Origin: Dipylidium caninum
Taxonomy: Eukaryota > Platyhelminthes > Cestoda > Cyclophyllidea > Dipylidiidae
Direction: 5' to 3'
DNA: 64,000 bases
NCBI GenBank assembly: GCA_017562135.1
Contig: QEYB01000895.1
Coordinates: 1,116,001 to 1,180,000, forward strand
In this document: one piece after another, positions 24,544 to 35,714 of the stretch
How positions within the stretch are numbered: the first letter of the stretch is position 1
Layout of the letters: each line of letters opens with the position of its first letter
Translations under genes and position numbers: made by a program
Notes under the pieces: model-generated
What the model saw: the letters and a program-made list of their open reading frames with translations, nothing else
What the model was told of the DNA's origin: nothing
The model's database searches: none

Positions 24544-26315
24544 GCACGATGCCTACCGCACTCTCTCATGCCACCGGGCTTTCTTAGCTTATCGGCGCCT
24601 TGGTGCACGTAATTGCATTAACAGTGGAGCAAACTTTGTGTTTGCCCATCATTTTGGCTAGTAGTAATCGTCAGTAAAGTCTGACGCTCCCAACTCGCAC
24701 ATGAATCACTTGCACGATATTTCTGGCCTTCCCTGTGGCTGTGCGTTCAATCCAACACCAGTTAACCTCGGGCAAAAGAGCCCACATGGGCCCAGGCTCC
24801 GTTAACAGTTCACATGAAGAAGGACGTCAAAGAATTCCTGCTCGTCGCCGCTAGTTTCGTGTTTACTCTTGCGTGCCGCTGGCCTTTATTGTGGCAGACA
24901 ATGTTTACGCCCCTTCCGCTGCCCGTGCGTTGCTTCTCAGGGTTTGGGGCGGCCATTCGATTTACCTGCGTATACACTTCAGGAGAAGCTGGCCGTGGCT
25001 AAATGTACGCCTTCAGCAACTCCATCCGGGAAAGCAGTTCATTTCCCATCGCCCCATTTTTTATAGTAAAGTATTATCTCTTTATGCAATACCAAATCAA
25101 TAGAATACGACAATTAGTCTCTTCCCACAACCTAGAACTGCCGAGCCATCTGATTGTATTTTCTCCAACGGAAATTCATTTTAGCATTGCAGTGAAAGGA
25201 CCGGTCCTGCCGCGAAATGTCAAATATGACATTATTGAAGGCCATAAATTTCCTTTTGGTAACCGCTATCAAGGAAACAAAATGAGACATTTTGGGTGCC
25301 TCCTTTGACATGTCGCGTATCCGTCATAACCAGCTCCCCGGGACATCTGATTGCCGTAAAGTTAATCACTCTTGGACTTTAAGGCATCAACACTTAAGGA
25401 GGCCTCACCTCCTTGAATGAAACTATTTGCTTATGTGGATCAAGCCACAAGTCCATCATAATAAGCCTAACACATAGGTTTGTGTGGCTCAGATAAGAAG
25501 AGTTTTACTGTTCAATAAATTTACTTGGTGCTGACACTGAATGACGTGAGACGTAAACTCTCTCTTTTGAGTTTGCACGATGTTGTCTCGTCAGTGCCCT
25601 TAATTGTCCATCCTCCCGATCAGAAGTCTGAACTGAGCACTACAGACTTGTCCTCCAAATTCTCGGAGACGAATTTCGTCATACCGTGTGATGTATGCGG
25701 GTGTTTTTCGCGTGTTTCGGGGAGGACGCTCGCCTGGACTTGCGTCAACGAGGTGCCCCAAACCGCTGCGCGTTGAACCTTTTTGATAGTGAAATTCCGA
25801 CTAAGTAAAGTACTCCCATTGATGGCGCCAGCCTCAGTAAATTGCAAGTCAGGGAAATACTTGCCGGACATAATTACTTTCTATTGCGTAAATCCGCATT
25901 TACCGGTCCAATCGCTTTGCATTATTTGTGTAATAATAAGACTGTAAGGCCATAACAGTTCTGGAGAATTCCGAGATTATTAACTATTCCCACTTTTTAA
26001 CATTCACTAAAACGCCGTCAGCTGGTTGACATCAGGCCGCAGTCGGCGTTGATCTCGGCGAAATTTGTCCCCCCGTGTACCACGACTCCTAGGCCGGGAA
26101 GAGGGACTTCCGAGGGCACAAACACCCTCATGTTTACGACATTTTGGGGCGGCAAATGTGACAAACAGAAGAGCATGGCCTTCTCTACCGAGCAACTTTT
26201 CACTACCGATAAAATGACCTCCAATTTCTTCCCATAAAGGAGACTAGGAAGTATAAGTGTGGGTCCCCATCTCACAGAAATGCAATATGCGAATAATGGT
26301 GCGTTTGGCCGATGT

Positions 26316-26339
26316 GCATCCCCGAATGCATCCCCGAAT
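26316..26339 (+). repeat. exact 12-bp tandem duplication
   Basis: GCATCCCCGAAT occurs twice in direct succession (26316-26327, 26328-26339). It adds four codons to one open frame and has no visible functional context. Confidence 0.8.
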
Positions 26340-28552
26340 GCTTTAGACTACCTCCCAAAACCAGCTATCTGGATCATTAATATCATCTCGGCGACAGGAT
26401 TAGAAGTAAGGCAAAAAAGTTCTTCTCTGCAAATAAGTAGGGTCACGAATTACTATCCTCGTGGTAATTCTTAGTCAAAAAAAAACATTATTAAACCGGC
26501 ACTTATCTTCATCTTTGGTCAATTAAATCATAAAAGCGTGTCACGTGGGCTCGAAGTCAAGCCACGAAGAGGTTGAATGGCCGGTGTCACCTCTCAGTGG
26601 CAGTTTAGTGGCCCTTAAACGAGTGCGATGTGGACGTTTCTTCCTACGATCCCCGCACCGCTAGTCGCAGCGCAAACAACGCGGCTACCGGGCCTTCTTG
26701 AAAAGCCCTGAATTAGTGGTATTCGTTTCAGGTGGCACGAGCTACAGACCGAGCAGAAAAGCTTAGGACGCGTTTGCCCTTTCGTATACTGCGTACGCCG
26801 AGCTAACTGTCACATATCGTGCACAATTACGCGGCTATTCTGTACAAACCAGGCAAATTCTGACACACTGTTATACCTGCCAAATGAAATGGATGCGGAA
26901 TGGAATAGTTGTGCCGTCTTTTGATGCGAAAAATGCTCTACAGTGGAGGTCTGTCAAGTGACGAGCTGACTATTTTGCCGAGATCGACTGTAATAAGGCA
27001 AAAGTGGCCTCTGAGTGGTATACACTCGTAATAAAATATTATCATCTTCACCAACAGGAAGTTGTTGACTTCGTAATTCACAACTAGCTCTGAGGCGTTA
27101 TCACAATATCACTCGCTACCCTTATCAAACGTGTATTTCGTTAGGACTCATTGTGGGGCGGAAGTGGGGTTTGGGCTGCCTTTGGATCAGCCCTTATGCA
27201 GCGGTCTTCCTCTCCGAGAGACCTCAGTGGCCGCTAATTTGGCCACTTGCACGCTAGAAATGCGTATTCCGAAAACCATTCTTCAAGAAGCGTGTAATGC
27301 TATTTATGCGGAATCATCTTATCAAAGCACTCTGCCCTGATCCGAAGTGGTAAAGCCGGCTGATAGAATCCACGAATGGGTAAATGTATACGGGGTGTGT
27401 CGGCGAGAAGTAGTGGCGCCACTTTCCGTTTAACTTAAGGCAATGGTTTCTTTTCGATTAATTTAATGGACAGAAAAGCCCAACACACCATACTTTAACA
27501 TTCTTTGCCTTCTGCAAATCGAAGTAGATTGGTAGAGAGCGAGGAACTGTTATGTCCATATAAGGACAGACTTGTTGCGGAAAATGGAAACTCTACGGAA
27601 TTTAATAAAGTTTCAGGGTGCTTCACTGGCTACGAAAGTAATCTGGTTTCACGAGGCTTCCCTTCGGCTAAAAGAAAACTTGGTCTGTTGACAGAGTTCC
27701 AGGCTCCGGAGATTGCTGAGAACATGTAGAAGAGGATGTGGAGGTAAAACATAGTAAAGTAGACCTGGTGAGGAGATAAATAGGCACATAACCTGATTTC
27801 AAATCGGAGGCTCATTTCAACACGCCTATTCCATTATGCTATCCACCCACGAGGTGTCAATTAGAAAGCTTATGAACGGGCCATGCTTCCCTCTGTTATG
27901 CTAGCAGAAAGGCAAAGTGTATGGGGGGATGTTTGAACCTCACCGCGTCACTACAAGCAACTTTATTGAGTCTCCCTCTTTTGCTGGGCTTTTGTATGTC
28001 GAGACAATTGCCAGTGCTCAGATTCCTCACATCTGCGCAGTTATAGTCGAATAGGTCATCCGTCTTTGCAAAGGTGGGTTAAATTAACAGTCGCTCTAAG
28101 GAGTCGGCGGTGGCCAATTCATGCGTCACGAAGTTTAGGAATTGCTCAATTATTAAAGCAACTCATCAACTAACAAGAACACGATATTAGCACTAAAAAG
28201 CATGAGTTTCGTACATATTTTCCCCGAATTAATAACGAAAGAGGGCGAGAAATCTAGGCTTTTAAGACGCCTTAGGAGATTTCCTTTAGGATTAATAGGT
28301 ATCCCTAGTTAGGAATGTCAGCATCGAATCTTCTTTGAAATAAGCTACTGGAAATTGAGTGGGAAAAGCTCATACCCCAATAGACGACAACGGTTAGAAT
28401 GGACGCTGACACGCATTTCTTCTTCCTTTATTTGACACTTTGACAGGTTTTAAACCGATGTCATTGTCTGCACATTCTCCTATAATTTAAGAGCTAACAA
28501 TTGTCGCCGTGATGATTCTAATCATACCCCCAACATTCATGAAATCTATCAG

Positions 28553-28800
28553 GTAAAGCAGAATGTGTATTTGACGTGGAGCGCAATCTTTTGGCTCAGA
28601 AAAGTAGGAGCTATCCACATACTTCCGACCCACAATTATTTGTTTTACTGGGTACAAGCGCCTTAATGTCCTCCATGGTGTCGCAACGCTACAATACACT
28701 GCCATTGGACCGTGTTGACGATCTTGAGTGTCTGCTGTATGAAACTCTGGGATTGTACATTAAGGAAATCAACCCCCTGTGGGATAAAAACATTTCCTAA
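28553..28800 (+). CDS. kinase-like exon (CK1/VRK/TTBK type), fragment
   Basis: An open stretch from a possible acceptor (TCTATCAG) to TAA at 28798. It reads like the segment after the activation loop of CK1-superfamily kinases: GTSALMSSMVSQRY corresponds to subdomain VIII (usually GT.RY.S...H), and LDRVDDLECLLYETL to subdomain IX (usually R.DDLESLGY.LL), followed by the position of the LPW motif, here NPLW. In VRKs and TTBKs this region precedes about 100 more residues of the C lobe, which are absent here. HRD and DFG motifs are not found upstream within reach. It is either one exon of a divergent pseudokinase with missed neighbours or a truncated gene relic. It faces SLU7 tail-to-tail with 291 bp between stops. 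Confidence 0.4.
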
Positions 28801-29091
28801 GCATAAGTTGCCCCGTAAGTGATGCATACAAGCCCCTCGTCATACTCACTGCTACTCGCCTAAGCCTACTTCAAACACCGTAAACGACCATCGGAAATCA
28901 ACTCCCATGTTAAACTTCAGGGTCACACCGATACGCTTTTCACAACAGTCAAAAAGGAGTGATATGGGTCGACTTCTCACATAAATTGAAGTTTTCGCGC
29001 CAGTTTTCTCTATATTACAAGATTACACAGGTGAACTCGGAAAGTAGATATATCTCTCAATATATACAGTATATACAATATTCGGAAGGAC

Positions 29092-31293
29092 TCACCAGTC
29101 TTTAAAGTGTGACATAGGATCATTAGGATTTTGACGCAGTCTATAGTATGATTCCATTTCTTCCGGTGTAGGGACATGTCCATCATTCGCAGACAATGAG
29201 TGATAGGGCCGTTTGCGCTCATCAGTAGCCAAAAGTCGATCAACTTCCGCCAATCGCTTCCTCTCCTTTTCCATTTCCACCTCAATACGCTCCTCCCGCG
29301 CTGCCTCCTCATCTGATTCATGACTCGATTTAGAACTACTTGATGAATTGCTATCCCTCCTCCGCTTCTTGCCATGCGCCGTCTTCTTCTTCCTGTTCTT
29401 GCGCTTTTTTGCACGTCGATCACGGCGTTCCTTGGGATCGATTAAAATCTATCTCTCGTTGGCGTGCCCTCTCCGCAATTACCTCTTCATCCTCGCTATC
29501 AGAAGACTTGGACATCTTACGACATTCATCTGTGTTAGAGAGGGACAAAAGGGGCAAAAGCACACTGGAACCAGTTTGAGCTTCAGCTGGGGCCTCCGGA
29601 AGATCAGTTGCAGATTTAACAGTCGAATCAATGGAACTAGCCGCTCCAGCACTCGCCTTGCCCTTATTTCCAGTGCAGTATGACTCTTTGAGTAGAGAAT
29701 GACAGCACCGGTAACCCCACTGACCGGCGTACCAATAAGAACCCCAAACCGACTAGATAAAATGGTGGAAAAGTAACAACACCATAACTTGGAGTACAGT
29801 TTACGAGGAAAGTTAATAAACAAGTAAACATAATTGGAAATATTTGCCTGTAAATGCAAGCCTTAAGCACGCAAGACGACAACTACAATGGCTTAAATAA
29901 AAATACCACACAAATCAAGAGGTCATCAAAGAGTCTTACTTTGTGATTTTTCAAATAAACGTCTTCTTCATAACGGGACTTCACTGTGGCTTTCTCAGAA
30001 CCTTTGAGAATTCTTCCAGTGGGTGTGTATTCTGCATAGCTTTCCCACTGCCCCAAAAGTAGATCTCTCTGGGGGGCTTCTAAGTGTTCACGACCTCCAT
30101 AACGTTCCAATATCTCTTCACGCACCGCAGAATGAGCTTGTTCCTTGGCTAAAGAAACCTTCTTCGCCAATAACTCGAGGCGAGTCGGGTCCGCTTGTAG
30201 ATGTAAATCAAGACCAAGTTTGTTCTGCATTTCCCAAGCGAAGACCTGTCTTTGCAGCATTGCGGGCGCGTCACCGTCGTTTCTGATAAAATTGTCTCCA
30301 GCGAAGGGGACTTCGGATTCCGATTTTCCTGAATTCTCGAATGGGTTTTCACGCATGGAGCGAGTCTTAGGGTCGTAGTAAGCACTATTAGGGTCAAGAT
30401 TATAAAGATACTTCGCAGTATCTTCGCGAATGCGTAAATTGCGAATAGATTGACGTTGTTTACTGTCGAACTTTTGACCAGGCATATCTAGTTCCTCGCC
30501 ATAACGGTCGTCATCACCTTCCTCATCGTCTAAGTTAGGTCCTGATGAAGACCCCACTTCCTATTCAAGAACGATGCATACTTAAAGTCATAATAGAATA
30601 AATCAACCGCAAAATAGCTAATCATTAACTCACCTGACCCTCATTTTTCGAGGCCGCAGCAGCCAACTTTTCCTCAATTTTTTTAGCTTTTACGATTTTT
30701 CTAGCCTCTTCAAAGCGTTGAAACTCGGCTATGAACCGTTGGTGTTCACGTGGATCGTAGCCATTCCATCTGTCACGCTTTGCATCATACCCCAGCTTGA
30801 TATCAACTTGCTCAACATCGTCAGGCGCTATGTCTAACCCTGTATACTTAGCACCAACCTTCCTTGGACGCTCGAGACAATTCTTTCTGTCATGTGTAAT
30901 GGCTCCACAATTCTCACAAGCCCCATCTCGGAACTTTTTTGCATGGGGCGCGTCAAGCGGTACACCCCTCTTATACCACTTATTCAAGGCGGCCGATCCC
31001 TTTGCGCCATCGGAAAGATCTTCTCTTTTCCCTTCGCCTTGCATACGTTGGTGTTTCAAAGTAGGCTTCAACGATCCATAATACCAAGGCGCTTGCATTA
31101 TATACTGTGGGATGTGAGGATTAATATCACGCCCTTCCTCATCCTTCATAGCAGGCATGACGGCCAACTTGCGAGCTTCCTCTAGCTCCTTCATCTTTTT
31201 AAAATCTTCTTTCGTTTTCTTTTTGCCATCCTCCGACTCCTGATCACCGAATTTGCGCAGTACGGAGGGAGGAAAGTTGGGAACGAACGACAT
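29092..31293 (-). CDS. SLU7: pre-mRNA-splicing factor SLU7
   Basis: SLU7 acts in the second catalytic step of splicing and helps select the 3' splice site. Exons: 31293-30634, 30560-29940 and 29752-29092 (stop TGA at 29094-29092). The start MSFVPNFPPSVL is followed by RDINPHIPQYI and the family's CCHC zinc knuckle CENCGAITHDRKNC, then RPRKVGAKYTG and RDRWNGYDP. Exon 2 carries DMPGQKFDSKQR, NLDPNSAYYDPKTRSMRENP and LERYGGREHL. Exon 3 carries WGSYWYAGQWGYRCCHSLLK and SYCTGNKGK, a Lys/Arg-rich nuclear signal and the conserved end DERKRPYHS with MESYYRLRQNPNDPM. In exon 3 the frame changes between the acidic SSDSEDEE stretch and DPKERRDRR. A 34-bp GT-AG intron (29482-29449) restores it; the alternative is one surplus base in a short T run near 29443-29446. 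Confidence 0.95.
29449..29482 (-). other. candidate 34-bp intron inside SLU7 exon 3
   Basis: The segment starts GTAATT and ends GATAG on the minus strand. Its removal joins the acidic SSDSEDEE stretch to ILIDPKERR in the frame needed for the conserved C terminus. Introns of 28-38 bp occur in other genes of this window, so the size is acceptable here. It lacks a pyrimidine tract, being purine-rich, so a single-base indel remains an alternative. Confidence 0.5.
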
Positions 31294-32156
31294 CGAAGCC
31301 CGGTAATACGAAAATATTCGCCATCGACTTAGTCAAACAAATACAGATGAAAAAATATCATGTGAGGGAACAAAGCTAGGAACCATTATTAATGTTTATG
31401 CATTTTTTGGTATGGAATTGGTTAAGCACGGGTAGTTTTGCGGGGCCAGTTAGTGGCTTGGCGTGGCGTATGCTTATGGTGCTGATAATAAACCGACTGC
31501 GAAAAAGAATTTGGGATGCAAATAAAAATTCCCCACATAGCTCGTATTTAAATAATATGGCGAACTAACGTAAACGAAAGGGCAACGAGGTTATTTGGAT
31601 AAATTCCAAACTGCCACCGCCAATTCGATGTTATTGAAAAATAGATGAAATGAACCGAATGAATGACAAGGGAACGATCTTTATAGAATCAATTGCTGAT
31701 TCTAGCGTTTTGTTCCGAGAATCCTCGGAAAACTTTTTAAGTGTGAAGTGACTAAGTCCAAGCCGAAGCGCTTTTCGGAACTTCCAGTATGATGGAGAAT
31801 AAATTAGGAAAATTCAGGGGTTGGCATATGTCAGCCTACATCACATTGGGGCCTTTGTTATATGTTGATTCAACGTTTACTAACGCTGGTCCAAAAAAAG
31901 TGGTCGAAAGAGCTAAGCAAGGCTCATTTATGAATAATATCGGGAAAATGCAGTCAGTAGGAGCGGTATGGCTGACACATCAGCATGCCAAAAATGTTAT
32001 AATGGGCGCTAGGGCAACATGATCGACACAAATTGCTTGGACATTGTTTGTTACGTTATATTGCCGGGAATTAACCTCTTTATTCATTTAGGCTAATTTG
32101 TTCAATTGAGGTTATGAGGGTCAATCTAAATTGTGTGTCTTCAATTGGTCGGAAAA
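31294..32156. promoter_or_regulatory. divergent intergenic region between SLU7 and TADA2B
   Basis: The two start codons face away from each other across 863 bp, so both promoters and 5' UTRs must lie here unless upstream exons were missed. No TATA box or CpG-like core stands out. An open frame at 31789-32022 (plus) has no recognisable motif and is probably 5' UTR or noncoding. Confidence 0.4.
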
Positions 32157-34178
32157 ATGGTTGATGGTCGATGCTTTTACTGTTTGAAGCGGTTTCGTCA
32201 TTTTCTTATCAATTGTTTTGATTGCAAGGACGTCCGATTATGTCTTTTTGTAGGTGCTGGTCACGTTTTAATTGTGTTTTAGTGCTTTTCTTCCGGTGTC
32301 GAAGCCGGTAACCATAAGCGCACCCATCGGTATAGTATTAAGGTAATACGTTTGCATGATAAACCCATAGCTTCAGTTTGCACATGTAACTAAAAACGAA
32401 ACGTGTTTTTTGAATGGATGGCCAGATGGCGAGGAATTGGAATTACTATATGCGATTGAACAATATGGGCTGGGGAATTGGTATGTGGCTGTACCTATGT
32501 TTCTATTGATTAAGGGAGGATATCGCGGAAAAATGCCATCATAGAACTCCGCAGGAGTGTTTTGAGCATTACGCAAACTTTTATCTTCGAGGCCCCTCCT
32601 CCCCACTTTTGTGTGGATTCAACTCTCAGTCTACATCTATCAACGATCATACTCTAGCCCAAACTGTAGCTAGACAAGAGAAACCCGTAGCTCTAGAACC
32701 CGTAGAACAACAACTTTTAGGCTATATGGTGATGCGAGATGATTTTGAAAGGGATTACGATAACGATGCTGAGAGTTTGCTAACAAGGCTAAATGTGTAT
32801 GCGGGCTGCGACGATCTCGAAAACGGTTAGTCCTCTTATTTGCTTTTTCTTCAACTCCTCTCTTTGTATCTTAGTACTTTTCAATTCTTCCAGCATTGCA
32901 TGTTGCGCACGTCAATATTTACACTCAACGTCTTCAAGAGAGGCAGAAGCGCAAAGAAATTGGTCGATTACACGGTTTAATTTATCAGATATCCGCTTAT
33001 TTGACTTACAAAAAACCCAAACGTAGAAATCAAAAAGTCGAGTCGAAATTTATGCTACCCTCACCATCTTATCATCACAAAGTTATTTCGGTCCCCCGAA
33101 CAAATAAGAGAAAGCATACACCCCAATCCAGTCCTTCCTCGCCACCCGCTGGTAGTTGGTTAGCCGCACCCTTTGCACTTCAATCTTCGGGACCTACTCG
33201 TGGGATTCCTCTTGTTGTGTCCGGTGTCGTTTCTTTGCCTCAGGAGCAGTGGTTGAAATCGTCAGATTCAGAGGACTATGACGCGTTGTACGTTGTACTC
33301 AAATTTTTAGTTAATCTTATTAGTTAGGATATTATGCAGCATATTGCTATTTGATAGTAGTTTGGGTGCTTTACTCGAAACCACACCGGTTCCATACGTT
33401 AATTTTCCCCATTGTATAAATTTATTATCACTGCTATCTGGTAATCCGGAGTTTTACGGTTCGTTTTATGTTATAATCAGTCCTTGCCTTGATTAAACCT
33501 TTATTACCGCTTTTGTCATGTTATCGGCAATGATTTGCCTCCCGAAAAATTATATACCTTTATAAGATGACCTTTCCCTCGTTCTTTTAGTAATATCAAC
33601 GAGAAACTTAAACCGTTTTTCCGATACTTCACCCCTACACAAGCGAAGCAATTCCTGAATAACTTACATCGTAAGTCGAGAAGTTCTTTATTTTCTTTGC
33701 CACTTTAGGAGAAGAAGTTATAAAACATGAAATCAAGTACCTTTTCAATGTCATTCAAAAAAGCGGTCACAGAGCGTCGAGTGAGTCAAATGTGTACTAT
33801 CCATTTATATATTGTGGTTTGTATGGAATCAGACGTCAGTATTAATTTTGGAGAAAGTTACATTTGTATCACGTTTGGATTAAATTAGGCAACTCTCGAA
33901 TCTCGCCCATTAAAGGCCCCTCGGAGTTGCGAAGTCAGGTTTATGTCCCTGCTCCTTCAAACACGGAGCCGATGCACCCACTCCTAGTTGGTCTGCCTGG
34001 TTTCGGCACCGACGCCCCCCTCTCCCCTAGGCGATCCATCACTGCTGCTCTGCGTTCTTCTACCTTGGCTTCTGCGGCAGCTGCCGCCTCGTATCGTAAC
34101 TCGCATAAGCGGCGCCAACGTCGCAGACATACCAGTTCAACGCCTTGGTATGCTCGAACCCACCGAAATCGTAAATGA
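32157..34178 (+). CDS. TADA2B: transcriptional adaptor ADA2B (SAGA subunit)
   Basis: ADA2B links the GCN5 acetyltransferase to the SAGA co-activator and stimulates its activity on nucleosomes. Eight exons: 32157-32249, 32283-32342, 32371-32480, 32515-32825, 32894-33287, 33591-33670, 33709-33780, 33889-34178. Every phase matches, giving 469 aa (human about 420). The ZZ zinc finger runs over exons 1-2 (RCFYC, CFDCKDVRLCLFCFSSG, then NHKRTH). The SANT domain has ELELLYAIEQYGLGNW and CHHRTPQECFEHY. The central ADA2 motif is LGYMVMRDDFERDYDNDAES, followed by HVNIYTQRLQERQKRKE. Exons 6-7 match the ADA2B segment before the C terminus (EKLKPFFRYFT). The last exon is Ser/Ala-rich and then basic; I see no SWIRM domain, which is normally C-terminal. 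Introns 1-3 and 6 are only 33, 28, 34 and 38 bp. Confidence 0.93.
32343..32370 (+). other. 28-bp spliceosomal intron in TADA2B
   Basis: GTAATACG...CCCATAG lies between the ZZ-finger exon ending HRYSIK and the exon leading into the SANT domain. Retention would add an in-frame stop shortly after (TAA at about 32390). Exact removal gives an open frame all the way to the SANT motif. It is among the shortest introns one could expect from a spliceosome. Confidence 0.75.
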
Positions 34179-35714
34179 CGATTTCATATACCGTATTCCA
34201 TTTGTGTCCCATATCTCACATAGCTAGTAGTTGCGTGCTCCAACCTTGACAAAACTGGACATTTTACCTGTATTTATTGTCATTTTCCTATACACTGATG
34301 TACCGATACACATGTCCTAAAGCTTGTCTTTTTTCTCCACACCGAGGAGTGTGCCTTTATAAAACAATTCTACTTCTTTGATATAATTTTTAGGGCTTAA
34401 GCTCTTACCATTTCCAATTATTTTCAATCCTTCGGGCGTTTAATCAAAATAAGTTTGCAGCACCTTCTTATTTCTAAATTTCCTAGTGCGACATGCAAGA
34501 TGGCCGCGTTTGACATCCATTTATGGTCCTACGTGGTTGAAATATTTGTGGTTTGTTAAGAATCAACCAATGAGTGCATGATTATATTTCTCAGGGGGTT
34601 TATTTCCTTAGCATTGCGATCCTATACAATCTATACCCCAAGTGAATTTTTCACAGTACTGCTATCTTTTCTGATGTAAACGGTGCCTTATAGAAATGTT
34701 ACTATTAGCGTCGCATCTTATGGATTGATTTATTGCGGAATAAAGAAGGTTCGTGCTAGTCCCAATGAATTTCCCTCAAAGAGGGGTTCCTTATTTTAAG
34801 CCTGCGTCAATAGGTACACCTTTTTCGTTAGTTTTTAGTTGATTGGGTTTTATTACTTTGGGCGATAGGTCATTGATGGTTGTATATGGAAAGGCATCTA
34901 TTTTGACAGGTTAGCCGCTTTGGCGTTCGAGAAATATGGGTTTACTAAGTCGTGTTGCCGCATCTAATTGTGTCTTGGGTTTATTCATAACAGAGGACTG
35001 GGAGGCTGTGTACGAAATTGTAGTGTTGGAACAAACGCGAAAAATAAGACGATAGTGTTATCTAGTAGACAGTTTCTATAATTTGCGGGTTACAAAAGGG
35101 AATGGCCGCCCAAAGCGCACTATATTAGAGTTAAAATACAACTGGGAATAAAAGGGGGTTGGCGCATTCCATGCGTTAACTTATAGTTTGGGACAGGGTT
35201 AAAGCTCATGGATGTCAACGAGTTTTTCGTGGAGAACAATAGCCACATTTATGGTTACTTTTGGACAAAATTTTATTGAACCTGTCATTGATAGTGATTT
35301 ATATGCAAAATAATGGGCTTGTATATTCGAACCAGGTGCCTTATTGTACGTTTAGAAAGTTTATAACTCAATTTTGAATTTAATACACTATTAGTGAACG
35401 TTATAAGGGAATGAAATGTAATATTATTTTAACGAGTTCTTATTGGTCCGCGCTGCACAAAACTACCAGAATGATGTCTTCGGAAGATAGAGAGATACTG
35501 TACCCTTTAGTAATAAAGTAAGGTGACATCTTGCTCAACTAGTTTCATTCAGCCAACTCTTACATGACGGTTACGGGGTGTTTGCTTTAAGCCTAAAAAA
35601 GATACTCATCCCAAACAGTGAAACCGTCGCTTCAAACAAACTGTTAAAACTTGTAAAACTCGGCCTTGCCGTTTCCAAATGTATGCTACCGTCGTCAATT
35701 TATAGTTTTTTTAG
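34179..35714. other. intergenic/intron DNA between TADA2B and zinc-finger gene
   Basis: T-rich DNA with no coding stretch I can support. The first recognised exon of the zinc-finger gene (35715) begins in phase 1, so at least one upstream exon with the start codon must lie here or overlap the TADA2B end; I could not identify it. Confidence 0.5.

Larger units (their letters stand above)
20383..28552. other. gene-poor stretch
   Basis: No convincing gene. Short stretches with plausible splice sites exist on the plus strand, for example 20806-20878 (VANRVLRPKWRNPNLRK, between a TTTTAG acceptor and a GTAAGG donor) and around 25090-25255. They do not join into a phase-consistent chain and match no family I know. 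Open frames at 21871-22180, 22400-22669, 24814-25103 and 26018-26275 are paired with open frames on the opposite strand or a neighbouring frame, typical of GC-richer noncoding DNA. The kinase-like exon just downstream may have 5' exons hidden in this interval. Confidence 0.5.

Noticed and set aside
24869..25066. Fragment reminiscent of a HECT E3 C terminus (FDLPAYTLQEKLAVA)
   Set aside because: Only one short motif-like stretch; the catalytic Cys block (usually TC.N.L.LP.Y) is not present and no other HECT sequence is near.
30797..31185. Plus-strand frames over SLU7 exon 1
   Set aside because: Antisense shadows of a conserved coding exon.
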